This document shows positions 10,510 through 20,247 of a stretch of 64,000 bases of DNA, piece after piece (position 1 is the stretch's first letter; each line of letters begins with the position of its first letter). Source of the stretch: Bacteriovoracaceae bacterium (GTDB taxonomy: Bacteria > Bdellovibrionota > Bacteriovoracia > Bacteriovoracales > Bacteriovoracaceae). The DNA lies in contig JABFRR010000001.1 of assembly GCA_013141065.1 (NCBI GenBank), forward strand, positions 174,633 to 238,632. Reading direction: 5' to 3'. A program made the translations under genes and the position numbers. The notes beneath the pieces are model-generated. The model had not been told where the DNA came from. It saw only the letters and a program-made list of their open reading frames with translations, and did not search any database.

Positions 10510-11570
10510 TAAATTTTCAAGTAATGCTTAGGCACCTACTGCTCTAAAGTTATCTGTGATTAGTGTTTCCAATTCAGCTTTAAATTTCCGAATACACCGG
10601 AAAAATGTCATGCAGGCGGACTCAAATTCATTAAACTTTTCATAGTATTTATTATAAATAATTTTTTTCCTCATAAACTTCCAAAGTCTTTCTATCGGAT
10701 TTAAATTTGGTGAGTATGGCGGAAGGTAAAAAAGTTTAATTTATAGTTCTTTTGCCAGAGTCCTTACTTTCCAGGAGCGGTTGTAGGCTGCATTGTCCAT
10801 TATGAGAGTTATGTTTTTATCGAAAGGGTTTTTATCTTTAATTGCCTTTAACAAGATACAAATTGAACTGGCATCCACGCGGTCACAACTTCTGGTAATT
10901 AAGTCCTGTGAATTGATTTAGATTGCACCTGAAATATTTAAATACTTTCGTCCATTATTTGTTTTTATTTCAGCTTCTTCACCAGTTTTTATCCATCCAT
11001 ATGACAAAACAGGATTATGTTGAGGGTGAGTTGAGTCGGTAAAATAGATTTTCCCATTGGCGGATTTGATTTTTTCATATGCTTTAATAAAGTCTTCTTG
11101 ATCTTGCTTGTTGGCCTTGCCAGGTACGCCTATTGTCTTTTTATAAGAAAAACCCATTCTATGAAGAAGCGCAATCATGCCAGAAAGAGTATAGCTGGCC
11201 CGATATTTTTTGTTAACATATTCACAAATGTCATGAGTATTTTGATAAATCATAGTGGTTAGGTGAAGCTGGAGTTCAAGTAATTCATCATTTGAAATTT
11301 TATGAGTGCCACCTTGGTAATGATCAGCTAAAAGCTCTTCAATTCCACCTTCAACATATCTTTTGCGGTAATTGGCGATGGTTCCTTCGTCTAAAAATAG
11401 AAATGCCGTAATGTTAGAATATTTTCTTCCTTCATCGAGTAATAAAATAACTTTTATTCTGTCAGAAAAACGAGCTTTATCTTTTGTTTTAGTTCAGGGA
11501 GTAGTTCTTTGCGTTGGTCTTTAGTTAAAAATCCTAACATGTATGAAAGAGTAAAACATTTTTTACAGGC
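10510..11570 (-). mobile_element. IS630-family insertion inside the acyltransferase gene (approximate ends)
   Basis: The segment interrupts the acyltransferase reading frame and encodes an IS630-type transposase on the minus strand. Ends are estimated from where the host gene stops and resumes; I could not define the terminal inverted repeats or a TA duplication with certainty. Confidence 0.7.
10528..11540 (-). pseudogene. IS630-family transposase, disrupted
   Basis: On the minus strand the product starts MLGFLTKDQRKELLPELK at 11,540. It is then in several frames. The middle piece (11,253-10,918) carries IYFTDSTHPQHNP, containing the first catalytic Asp, and the final third carries LIMDNAAYNRS (second Asp) and LPPYSPNLNPIERLW (catalytic Glu), the hallmark IS630 DDE motifs. 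Stop codons at about 10,918 and 10,740 and frameshifts near the N-terminus show the transposase is dead. Confidence 0.82.
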
Positions 11571-11710
11571 AGTGAAGGCCTTGCTTGAAAATTAAATTGC
11601 GTTCAGTATAACCGTTCATATGAAAAAAAAGAACTGAGGCAATCGCAATAAATCTCAAGCTATCAAATTCTGAAATATATTCGCCAGAAGAGGTTGTTCT
11701 TCTTAATACA

Positions 11711-12874
11711 TTATATATTCTGTTCATAATTTTCTTCTGTAATTTTTAATCCAATAATAAAAGGTAATAAAATGTTCATAGGAAAATATTCTGTTAAATT
11801 GGCCGAGATGAGAAACAAGATAAAGATTGGCACCAGATAGCGTCTTTTAGAGCGATAAATCGTATAAGTAATAATACCTAAAAGAGATAAGCCAAGAAAA
11901 ACGCCGAGGTTTCCAATGGCGCTTGAAAAAAGTGAGTCGGGGATAGAGCAGTTTTCAGCGACTCTATTGATTGTCTGAATTGTGTTACATGTATTGGAGT
12001 AAGAGCCAAATGTAATGTTGTTTAAGTTGATATCAAACAAGACTTCAAAACGTTGAATTGGGCTTACCCAGTAATCGAGACGTCCTGAAGTGTAGGGAAA
12101 AGTGACGGCAACTATGACAGTGACTACACTTATGATTACTTTATATTTTTTTGTAGCCTTTGTAAAAAATAGATAAGCAATTCCAAGAATTCCAGCAGCT
12201 GATTTTGTCAGGATTATGGAAATGAGCGAGAGGAAATAATTGAAGGTCTTCTTTTCTTTAGGGATGACTTCAAAAACAATCATGAGAAAAAATAGTGCAA
12301 AGAGACTCATCGGTTGAGGCTGGGAGAAAAATCCATTAGCACGGCTATAGGCGATACCTTCCGAAATACTCCAACGGGCACTAAAGAGTATCTGCAGTAT
12401 TTCTAATGGCAAGGCGATTAAGACAATAAGTTTATAGCGTTCGTAAAATTTAATGAGTGTGCTTCTTGAAGCAGTAAATTCGTCAAATAGTGGAAATAAG
12501 AATACAGGAAGATACCATCTGATTCCAGAAAGAAGTACGATATAAGAAGTTTTATCGAGTAATCCTTTGCCGATCGCAAAAGCTAAAATTGAAGACAAGA
12601 CTCCAAAGCTGCATTTGCTCCATGTAGAATAAACCTTCTTTTTGAAAAAAAGAGTGATCAATAAAGTAACTAATAAAATATCTTTAATTATTTTTATAGA
12701 AAGTGGGGTGTGAATGATTTCCCATTCACCATAACTTTTTGGTGCAAACATCCAAATTATATCGACTAGATTTAAAAATGGTACAATAAGAATCGAGATC
12801 AAGAGGATCTCGATGACGTAGTCATTTCTGACCCATGATAGTTTATTTAGTGTAGATGGACTTATTTTTGGCAT
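11711..12874 (-). CDS. wzy: Wzy-like O-antigen polymerase/ligase membrane protein
   Basis: A 387-residue protein with about ten hydrophobic segments and a large polar loop near residues 250-310 (GSYSNTCNTIQTINRVAENCSIPDSLF), a layout shared by Wzy polymerases and O-antigen ligases. It has no sharply conserved motif, so the call rests on topology, length and location in a locus that has a Wzx. It is transcribed on the minus strand, opposite to the main operon, with the acyltransferase remnant downstream. Confidence 0.7.
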   Translation of the reverse strand: MPKISPSTLNKLSWVRNDYVIEILLISILIVPFLNLVDIIWMFAPKSYGEWEIIHTPLSIKIIKDILLVTLLITLFFKKKVYSTWSKCSFGVLSSILAFAIGKGLLDKTSYIVLLSGIRWYLPVFLFPLFDEFTASRSTLIKFYERYKLIVLIALPLEILQILFSARWSISEGIAYSRANGFFSQPQPMSLFALFFLMIVFEVIPKEKKTFNYFLSLISIILTKSAAGILGIAYLFFTKATKKYKVIISVVTVIVAVTFPYTSGRLDYWVSPIQRFEVLFDINLNNITFGSYSNTCNTIQTINRVAENCSIPDSLFSSAIGNLGVFLGLSLLGIITYTIYRSKRRYLVPIFILFLISANLTEYFPMNILLPFIIGLKITEENYEQNI

Positions 12875-13038
12875 GATTATCTTAAAAAATTTTATAAAAA
12901 TGGTGTAATAAACTTTATGTTAAATGCTGGAGCTAAGCAATAACTTTTGTTCAGATTTATATAGCGTCTCATCTTTTGCAATTTTTGAAAATCTAGTTAT
13001 AAATAGATCTTTAATTACATTAACTCAGCTAATGGTCC

Positions 13039-14695
13039 ATGACAGGAAGTTTAATAATGATATTAGGTTTTATATCAATGAGTTTAATTGCTTTTGGTTT
13101 TGATCGTGTTCTCAACGATCAAATGAAGCGTTTTTCTTTAATACTTTCAATCTCAGTCATAACTCTTTTTTTGTACCAAGCAACCTTTGTGATTAATTTT
13201 CACGCTGTTCAGTGGGGCGTTATTTTCGTAGCAGTTCTAGTCGCAATGATGAACTTAATAAAATCCAAGGAACGATCAATCCTGGATTTCTTAAAACGTA
13301 ATTAATTATTTTTTATAAGCTCGATAATATGGTTTTTCATTTGCTTAAAGGCAAGGCTTCATAATTGGGACGAATTTTCCTGGGTAAGTCTTTGGGAAAG
13401 TTTTTTTGAATCGGCTCAAAACTATTCAGAGTCTGCGCTTTATTTTCAATAGGTTTAATTATTATTTGCGGGTTGCATTTTTTTGTAAACAACAAACTTT
13501 ATTATCTAAAAAAAATTAGAATATCTATTGCGTATGTGCTTATTTTTTGTTGGTTTTCAAGTGGAGTTTTCTCGATATATGTCGATGGAGCAATGGGGAT
13601 TATTTTAGGGTTTATGATCTTGGCAGTTTACGAACTCAGTGATCCAAGAGATTTTTGGGTGCCAATATTTATCGCAGCATTTCTCGCGATTACAAAAGAG
13701 ACAGATTTCTGCTTAAGTTTATTGTCAATACTGGCTATCTCACTCAAGATTTTTAAAAATAAAAAGTATAAACGATGATTTTTAATTTTTCCCATACTTG
13801 GGTTACTACTTATATTATTTAATTTTTTTCTATGGCGAAATTACGTGTCTCATGACCTTGCGGTGGGATCATTTGATTTTGGTTTGGTTTTGAAAATGAT
13901 TCAATCTGACTTTCATGTGTTTTCAATCAGAACCAGCGAAACTCTCATTCTAATTCTAAAAGCATTATTTTTTGGACATTAATGATTACTGCTATTTTAA
14001 TTTATTTTAAAAAAATATCAGAGTATTTTGTTAAATTTTTTATAGGACTTTGCGGTTATCTTTTTTTACTTGTTATCACATTTCTCTATTTTTTTACAGA
14101 AGTAGAAGGTCGTTCTTTAGCCTCATATGATAGATATATGGGGGTTTGTTTCTTAGGTTTTTCACTGCTTGCTTTAAAGTTACTCATTGATAACAACTTG
14201 CTTTTCAGAAAAAAGCGATTGTAGCTTATTTATTTTATTTTATTTTATTTTATTTTATTTTATTTTATTTTTAATGACACCACCGTCTCCACGAAGAGTT
14301 TTACCAAGTTCAATTTTAGACAATTCGACTGCTCAGATGAGAAGTTCGCTGGTAACAATTAAAGAAGTAATATTGGCCAAAACACCAATTGATAGTAAAG
14401 TTTGGTTTATCCAGCTAGGTTCAATAGGAATGGAGGCAATGATATTGAGATATGAAATAGCTCCAAGAACAATGAATGGAACGCATTGGAGTGTTGGAAA
14501 TAAATACTTCGAAGGAGATGTATGGACAGAAGATATTCTCTCAAATCATTTACTGAACGTTTGCAAAATTATGATTATATAGCCTTAGCCAACGTTGATG
14601 CAAAATTTATTCAACGATATGGAAGTGTCTTTTCTACACCTCCTAAAGCAGACAACCTCTACAGGAAAATGGTGATCAATAATCAATTAACAATG
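13039..14695 (+). pseudogene. Decayed polytopic membrane protein (glycosyltransferase-C-like)
   Basis: Four consecutive plus-strand pieces (13,039-13,305; 13,473-13,778; 13,982-14,224; about 14,274-14,690) each encode hydrophobic or soluble fragments but none is a plausible complete gene. The last part reads RYEIAPRTMNGTHWSV, EGDVWTEDILS and, in another frame, QNYDYIALANVDAKFIQRYG, resembling the soluble C-terminal domain of a membrane GT-C type glycosyltransferase. The total span (~1.65 kb) fits one gene of 500-550 residues broken by indels. Spacer bases 12,875-13,038 hold no gene. Confidence 0.6.
14225..14272 (+). repeat. Pentanucleotide microsatellite (TTTTA)n
   Basis: About nine tandem copies of TTTTA run without interruption, directly after the stop of one fragment of the decayed membrane-protein gene and directly before the next readable fragment. 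A five-base unit changes the reading frame at each gain or loss, so it could have been the agent of gene inactivation or a former phase switch. Confidence 0.9.
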
Positions 14696-15779
14696 ATTGA
14701 AATTCATTTAGAAGTTTTTCCCACTTTTGAAATCTGGCCTCTGGCAACATTACAATATTGTCTTCCCTAGAATCAAAACTAACGATTGCGCTTTTAATTG
14801 ACTGAGGATTCTCGGGATCAAAATAGCTTCCATCTTCTCCGAGTAACTCTTTAGCGTAGGGCAGATTGCTGGCCATCACTGGGGTATTAAAAAACATTGC
14901 TTCAGCAATAGGCATTCCGTAACTTTCAATTAGGCTCGGAAAAATAACGGCTTTAGCGTTATTAATTTTTTGCAAAGTTTCTTTTCTGGTTAAGACTCCA
15001 CAATTTTTTATATGCAAATTATCAGGTGTTGTTCCGACAGCCCTTAAAATACTACTTAGACGAAAATCTTCTAAAGTAATTTCCAGATAATAATTTTTAA
15101 TTGGATTCTCTATTGCGGCTAAACGAAATCCCTCAATGAGATTTTGATGATTTTTGTAAACCTGATAAAGAGCAGGATAAAAAAAGCTATCATTTTTCTT
15201 TTTATGGAACTCTGAAAGTAATATGTCGGTAGGAAGAGGACGATGAATAAAAATATGATTATCGGGAATTTTAAGCCTACGAGAAATTATTTTTTTAAGC
15301 CATTCGCTTTGAACAATAAAAAAAGATTTTTTTTCATTAATACTGTAGCTGATAAAAAAATAGTAAAAATGCTTAATTAGAAATAACTTAGTCTGCTTTA
15401 TTGGTGATGGATAAAACTCTTGTAAAAAAGGAATAGCCTGATGCAGATAAGTTAGGTTTTTATCTTCCTTTCTCAATCGTGGAGTGGTGTTTTGCATACT
15501 CACAATAATTGATGGAGGTACCGAAACTTTGAGGAAAATATGCTTAAAAAGAAAAAAGTCATAAATGATTCTTTTAAACCACTGCAAGTTTAAATCAAGT
15601 TCATTGAATTTGACGTTGTGCTGTAGGCACAGCGGTTCATAGTCTTTATGGCCCACGAATTGCCAGTTATCAGTTGCAGTATTATCATCCAAAGAACTTA
15701 AAAAGCTCTCTAGAATAGAGTGTGCACCCGCTGATTTAGCATTGATGGCCGGCGCATAGATAATAAAGTGCTTTTTCAT
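14676..15779 (-). CDS. Family 4 (GT-B) glycosyltransferase
   Basis: A 367-residue protein. The C-terminal donor-binding half has AVIFPSLIESYGMPIAEAMFFNTPVMASNLP, the E-x7-E motif of GT4 retaining transferases, followed by DPENPQSIKSAI. The N-terminal acceptor half begins FIIYAPAINAKSAGAHSILESFL. It is on the minus strand, facing the decayed gene, and its start is only ~90 bases from the divergent fnl operon, so the two probably share a promoter region. Confidence 0.82.
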   Translation of the reverse strand: MKKHFIIYAPAINAKSAGAHSILESFLSSLDDNTATDNWQFVGHKDYEPLCLQHNVKFNELDLNLQWFKRIIYDFFLFKHIFLKVSVPPSIIVSMQNTTPRLRKEDKNLTYLHQAIPFLQEFYPSPIKQTKLFLIKHFYYFFISYSINEKKSFFIVQSEWLKKIISRRLKIPDNHIFIHRPLPTDILLSEFHKKKNDSFFYPALYQVYKNHQNLIEGFRLAAIENPIKNYYLEITLEDFRLSSILRAVGTTPDNLHIKNCGVLTRKETLQKINNAKAVIFPSLIESYGMPIAEAMFFNTPVMASNLPYAKELLGEDGSYFDPENPQSIKSAIVSFDSREDNIVMLPEARFQKWEKLLNEFQSLLIDY

Positions 15780-15871
15780 TCAATTAGTTCTCAAAAAGGG
15801 TACCGGAATTGTTGTTAATATTTTTTAAATTATGCAATAATAGCCGAGCTTTTTAAGAAGGAGAACTTATT

Positions 15872-16765
15872 TTGAGAGTGTTAATTCTCGGTGCTAGCGG
15901 CATGATAGGCCATCGTATGTGGGCAACCCTTGGGGAGCGTCATGAAGCTATTGGTGTTCTACGCAGACAAGAGCTCGGTCCTCTTTCGATGATTCCAGGT
16001 ATTGCTAATAAAAAAGCTCTTCTTGGAGTTGAGATTCAAGATATTTCAAAACTTACAAAAGTGATCGCTGATACAAAACCTGATATCGTTTTAAATTGTG
16101 TGGGAATCGTTAAGCAGCTTAAAGATTCAAGTGACCACATGAAGTCGATAGCTCTGAATGCATTATTTCCTCATCAGTTGGCAAAAGTCTGCGCTGATCA
16201 CAATGCGCGAATGATTCAATTTAGCAGTGATTGCGTTTTTGATGGATTAAAGGGTAATTATAAAGAGTCTGATTTTCCCAATGCTCAGGATCTTTATGGC
16301 CGCTCAAAAGCTTTGGGCGAAGTTGATTACATGAAGAATGTTGTGACCATGAGAACATCATCGATTGGAAGAGAAGTGTTTCCGCATGGTGGTTTGGTTG
16401 AATGGTTTTTAAGTAATAAAGGAAAAAGTATTACAGGTTATAAGCAGGCAATCTATTCAGGGTTTCCTACACAGCGTCTTGGGAATATTATTTCTGATTA
16501 TATTATTCCAAACAAAGAACTCACTGGCGTACTGCAAGTCGCAGGAACACCAATAGATAAGTTTTCTCTCTTAACTATGATTAAAGATCATTTTCAACTC
16601 AACATTGAAATTATGGCCAATGATCAGGTTAAAGTTGAAAGAGGTTTAAATTTTGATAATTTTTCAAAACTCACAGGTTTTAAATCTCCAACATGGAAAG
16701 AGATGATGAAAGACCTGGAAGTTGATTTTGATATTTATGAGACTATAAGGAAAAAATATGTTTAG
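15872..16765 (+). CDS. RmlD-like reductase of the putative UDP-L-FucNAc pathway
   Basis: A 297-residue SDR protein: VLILGASGMIGHRM at the N-terminus, SSDCVFDGLKGNY and the catalytic YGRSK. It precedes FnlA- and FnlC-like genes, where the second enzyme of UDP-L-FucNAc synthesis (WbjC/FnlB/CapF, a reductase) is expected. It lacks the C-terminal cupin of CapF, so the exact step is inferred from context. The start is TTG with a strong AAGGAG ribosome site. The stop overlaps the next gene by 8 bases. Confidence 0.8.
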   Translation: MRVLILGASGMIGHRMWATLGERHEAIGVLRRQELGPLSMIPGIANKKALLGVEIQDISKLTKVIADTKPDIVLNCVGIVKQLKDSSDHMKSIALNALFPHQLAKVCADHNARMIQFSSDCVFDGLKGNYKESDFPNAQDLYGRSKALGEVDYMKNVVTMRTSSIGREVFPHGGLVEWFLSNKGKSITGYKQAIYSGFPTQRLGNIISDYIIPNKELTGVLQVAGTPIDKFSLLTMIKDHFQLNIEIMANDQVKVERGLNFDNFSKLTGFKSPTWKEMMKDLEVDFDIYETIRKKYV

Positions 16766-17822
16766 TGGAAAAAGAATTCTAGTTACAGGAGGAACAGGAT
16801 CAATGGGTAAAACTTTCGTAAGAAGAGTTTTATCTGGAGAGCATGGAGTGCCTTCAAAAGTCATCGTCTTTTCGCGTGATGAAGGAAAGCAGCACTATAT
16901 GCGACTGGACTATCTTCATAAAAAAGTAAGTACAGACGAAGTTATCTATAATAATTTTAAAAATGTTCTGGAGTTCCGTATTGGTGACGTCAGAGACTAT
17001 GCAAGTGTATGTTCAGCTCTAAGAGATGTAGATATCGTTATTCATGCGGCAGCTCTTAAGCAAGTTCCGTCATGTGAGTATTTTCCATACCAGGCAGTAC
17101 TGACAAACATTATCGGTGCTGAAAATATTGTTCGTGCCATCAATGAAAATAACTTACCAGTTGAAACAGTGGTTGGAATTAGTACAGATAAAGCTGCTAA
17201 GCCAGTCAACGTAATGGGAATGACTAAGGCCATCCAGGAAAGAATTTTTACAACAGCAAATATTTTAAATAAGAAAACGCGTTTTATGTGTGTTCGTTAT
17301 GGAAACGTTTTAGCGAGTAGAGGATCTGTTATTCCACTTTTCCACCAACAGATCAGACAAGGTGGGCCAGTGACATTAACTGTCCCGGAAATGACAAGAT
17401 TTTTAATCAGTCTGGACGATGCGGTTGATACAGTTTTTGCTGTTATTAAAAACGGTAAGGCGGGTGAAACATTCGTTCCTCGTGCAGCTTCTGCGACGGT
17501 GGAAAACATTGCCAAAGCTTTAATTGGTTCAAGAAAAATTGAAATTCAAGTTACGGGAATTCGTCCCGGTGAAAAAATGCATGAAATTATGATTTCGGAA
17601 GAAGAGATTCATCATGCTCATAAAGTTGGTAATTACTATTCAATTCGATCGATGCTTCCAGAGCTTAACTCAGAAGTGCAATGTAAGCCAGTTCTGGTAA
17701 AAGAGTATAGCTCTGACGATGAAGTATCAGATTTGAATGGGACGATTGCTTTACTTGAAAAGCATGGCTTGATGAATATTGAAATGAAAGATGAAAGTAA
17801 TACAAGTGAACTATTACGTTAG
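16758..17822 (+). CDS. fnlA: UDP-N-acetylglucosamine 4,6-dehydratase/5-epimerase (FnlA/WbjB/CapE-like)
   Basis: A 354-residue soluble SDR dehydratase with NAD site VTGGTGSMGKTFV at residues ~9-21, HAAALKQVPSCE, STDKAAKPVNVMG and the M-x3-K catalytic variant (VMGMTK) seen in inverting/retaining dehydratases instead of Y-x3-K. It lacks the N-terminal membrane domain of WbpM, which is typical of FnlA/WbjB. It would start UDP-L-FucNAc synthesis from UDP-GlcNAc. The ribosome site and start lie inside the end of the preceding gene, so translation is coupled. Confidence 0.87.
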   Translation: MFSGKRILVTGGTGSMGKTFVRRVLSGEHGVPSKVIVFSRDEGKQHYMRLDYLHKKVSTDEVIYNNFKNVLEFRIGDVRDYASVCSALRDVDIVIHAAALKQVPSCEYFPYQAVLTNIIGAENIVRAINENNLPVETVVGISTDKAAKPVNVMGMTKAIQERIFTTANILNKKTRFMCVRYGNVLASRGSVIPLFHQQIRQGGPVTLTVPEMTRFLISLDDAVDTVFAVIKNGKAGETFVPRAASATVENIAKALIGSRKIEIQVTGIRPGEKMHEIMISEEEIHHAHKVGNYYSIRSMLPELNSEVQCKPVLVKEYSSDDEVSDLNGTIALLEKHGLMNIEMKDESNTSELLR

Positions 17823-17831
17823 GATATTCGA

Positions 17832-18959
17832 ATGACTTTAAAAGTAATGACTATTGTTGGAACTAGACCTGAAATTATTAAATTAAGCCGAATTGCGGCT
17901 ATGTTAGATAAGTATTTTAATCACGTACTGGTTCATACTGGGCAAAACTATGATTATGAACTGAACGAAGTTTTCTTTAGCGATCTTGGAGTAAGAAAAC
18001 CAGATCACTTTCTTGAGGCTGCAAAAGAAACGGCTGCGCAGACCATCGCTATGGTTATTGCAAAATCAGATGAGATCATGCAAAAGGTGAAGCCTGACGC
18101 ATTGTTGGTTTATGGCGATACGAATAGCTGTCTTGCCGTTATTGCTGCCAAAAGACTACAAATTCCAATCTTTCACATGGAAGCTGGGAATAGATGTTTT
18201 GACCAAAGAGTACCAGAAGAAATCAATCGCAAGATTGTTGATCATCTTTCTGATATCAACATGGTTCATTGTGAACACTCACGCCGTTACCTGATTAATG
18301 AAGGTTTAAGGCCTGAGCAAATTATAAAAACAGGTACACCAATGAAGGAAGTTTTGAATTTTTATTCAAAACAAATTAATGAATGTGACGTTCTTGACAG
18401 ATTAAAACTAAAATCAAAAGACTATTTCATTGTTAGTGCGCACAGAGAAGAAAACGTTGATTATGAAGAAAATTTCAACAATTTATTAAATTCACTTAAC
18501 CATGTAGCTGAAAAATTCAACAAAAGAGTTATTGTTTCAACTCATCCAAGAACAAGAAAAAAATTAGAGTCTCTTGGAAAAAAAGACTTTAACCCTCTAG
18601 TTGAGTTCATGAAACCAATGGGATTTTTTGATTATAATAAACTTCAAAAAGATGCATTATGTGTAATTTCTGATAGTGGAACAATCACAGAAGAATCTTC
18701 AATTTTAAAATTCCCGGCCATTACGATCCGTCAGGCACATGAAAGACCTGAAGGGATGGATGTGGGGGCTGTCATCATGTCAGGCCTGAGCCCTGAGCGT
18801 GTACTTGATTCAATTAACATTGCAGTCTCGCAATTCGAAAAATACAAGCCACTTGACATTGAAGACTACACTTCAGACCGTGTTTCTGATCAAGTTGTAA
18901 AAATTATTCAAAGTTACACTGATTATGTTAACCGAGTAGTATGGCGTAAAAAGATCTAA
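17832..18959 (+). CDS. fnlC: UDP-N-acetylglucosamine 2-epimerase-like enzyme (FnlC/WbjD)
   Basis: A 375-residue WecB-family protein: VGTRPEIIKLSRI and VHTGQNYDYELNEVFF at the N-terminus, VYGDTNSCLAVIAAKR, HMEAGNRCFDQRVPEEINRKIVDH with the catalytic acidic residues, and SDSGTITEESS near the C-terminus. In this block (after FnlA and a reductase) the C2-epimerase that finishes UDP-L-FucNAc is the best fit. The four-gene order FnlA-reductase-FnlC-WbuB-like is a recurrent O-antigen module, here with the reductase first. Confidence 0.87.
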   Translation: MTLKVMTIVGTRPEIIKLSRIAAMLDKYFNHVLVHTGQNYDYELNEVFFSDLGVRKPDHFLEAAKETAAQTIAMVIAKSDEIMQKVKPDALLVYGDTNSCLAVIAAKRLQIPIFHMEAGNRCFDQRVPEEINRKIVDHLSDINMVHCEHSRRYLINEGLRPEQIIKTGTPMKEVLNFYSKQINECDVLDRLKLKSKDYFIVSAHREENVDYEENFNNLLNSLNHVAEKFNKRVIVSTHPRTRKKLESLGKKDFNPLVEFMKPMGFFDYNKLQKDALCVISDSGTITEESSILKFPAITIRQAHERPEGMDVGAVIMSGLSPERVLDSINIAVSQFEKYKPLDIEDYTSDRVSDQVVKIIQSYTDYVNRVVWRKKI

Positions 18960-20170
18960 TGAAAATTCTTGTCGTCACTCAGTATTTTTGGCCGGAAAAT
19001 TTTAAAATTAATGATCTCTGCGAAGGCCTCATCGAACGGGGTCACGAAGTGACTGTTTATACAGGTTTGCCAAACTATCCCGAGGGAGAGTTTTTTAAAG
19101 GTTATTCTTTTAAAGGCCCTTACCGTGAAATGCATGGGAAAATTAAAATTATAAGAAGTCCGCTTTTACCTCGAGGGAAGAATAAAAGCTTCAGACTTGC
19201 TTTAAACTACGTTTCATTTTTTTTTCTGGCTTCACTACTTGCCCCATTTTTAGTGAGAGGAAAATTCGATAAAATATTTGTCTATGAACCTTCTCCGATT
19301 ACAGTAGTAATTCCAGCTATTATCCTCAAATACCTAAAAAGAATTCCATTATTTTTTTGGGTGACTGATTTATGGCCTGAAAGTCTTGAAGCAACCGGAG
19401 TTATTAAAAATAAAAAAATACTGAATTTAGTAGGTCTTGGTGTTCGTTATTTATACAAACATTGCGATAAAATCCTAGTCACTTCAAAAGGCTTCATTCC
19501 AAGAGTAAAAAATCTTGGAGGACTTGACTCTCAAATTGTCTATTTTCCTCAATGGGCCGAAGAGCTTTATAAAAAAATTCCTGATCAAAACTTCATTGAT
19601 CCCCTCATACCAAAAACCGGCTTCAAGATCATGTTTGCCGGAAACATTGGATCTTCTCAAGATTTTGAAACTATTTTAAAAGCGGCTAAAATACTCAAGT
19701 CTCATGATAATATTGTCTTTTTAATTCTCGGTGATGGACTCATGAAAAAATGGTCTGAACAAGAAGTGAAAAGGCTAGGTCTTGAAAGTACGTTTATTTT
19801 TCTTGGCAGAAAACCAGTAGAACTTATGCCAGAATATTTCAGTCAGGCAGACGTTATGCTAATGAGCCTGACAAACACCGATCTATTTTCCATTACAGTT
19901 CCTTCTAAATTGCAGTCTTATCTGGCCAGTAAAAAACCCATACTCGCTTCAATGAACGGTGAAGGAGCCCAGATTGTCGTGGACTCTCTTGCGGGCCTTG
20001 CGTGTCCAGCCGGAAATCCTGAGTTATTGTCACAGACGATTTTAAAAATGTCGGAGCTCTCACTTGATGAATTAAAGGCGATGGGAGAAAATGCACTTCA
20101 TTGCTATCAAACGCAGTTTGAACGAGAGAAGCTCATTAGTCTCCTAGAAGATGAGTTTCAAAAAGTTTGA
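18959..20170 (+). CDS. wbuB: WbuB-like L-fucosamine (GT-B) glycosyltransferase
   Basis: A 403-residue GT4-type transferase. The start KILVVTQYFWPENFKINDLCEGLIERGHEVTV followed by TGLPNYPEGEFF is characteristic of WbuB, which transfers FucNAc onto the lipid-linked O-unit. The C-terminal half has FAGNIGSSQDFETIL, GDGLMKK and PSKLQSYLASKKP. It overlaps fnlC by one base. This is the last undisturbed gene of the operon before the cassette array; a stray copy of its 3' end is found at 23,736-23,784. Confidence 0.85.
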   Translation: MKILVVTQYFWPENFKINDLCEGLIERGHEVTVYTGLPNYPEGEFFKGYSFKGPYREMHGKIKIIRSPLLPRGKNKSFRLALNYVSFFFLASLLAPFLVRGKFDKIFVYEPSPITVVIPAIILKYLKRIPLFFWVTDLWPESLEATGVIKNKKILNLVGLGVRYLYKHCDKILVTSKGFIPRVKNLGGLDSQIVYFPQWAEELYKKIPDQNFIDPLIPKTGFKIMFAGNIGSSQDFETILKAAKILKSHDNIVFLILGDGLMKKWSEQEVKRLGLESTFIFLGRKPVELMPEYFSQADVMLMSLTNTDLFSITVPSKLQSYLASKKPILASMNGEGAQIVVDSLAGLACPAGNPELLSQTILKMSELSLDELKAMGENALHCYQTQFEREKLISLLEDEFQKV

Positions 20171-20202
20171 TAATAAGCTATTCCTTATTATCAAAAAGCA
20201 TG
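20171..20202. promoter_or_regulatory. Inverted repeat between wbuB and fic
   Basis: An 11-base perfect inverted repeat (TTGATAATAAG, 6-base loop, CTTATTATCAA) lies just after the wbuB stop. The half-site recurs at about 20,213 (GATAATAAG). Either a weak terminator or an operator for the Fic gene. Confidence 0.5.
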
Positions 20203-20247
20203 CTAAAATGATAATAAGAAATCGCTTATTAACATTAAAGGCTTAAA

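Larger units (their letters stand above)
9577..11727 (-). pseudogene. OafA-like acyltransferase-3 gene, split by IS630 and frameshifts
   Basis: Reading the minus strand, an intact N-terminal piece (11,727-11,563) contains the acyltransferase-3 signature EFDSLRFIAIASVLFFHMNGY. The reading continues on the other side of the IS630 at about 10,508 with GKYGVELFFVISSFILSKPF, and then in two further frames to 9577 (polytopic membrane segments, YTIYLYHYF). Such proteins O-acetylate surface polysaccharides. The gene is inactivated by the insertion at about 10,510-11,570 and by at least two frameshifts (near 10,200 and near 9,850). Its start overlaps the end of the Wzy-like gene, so the two formed one minus-strand operon. 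Confidence 0.82.
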
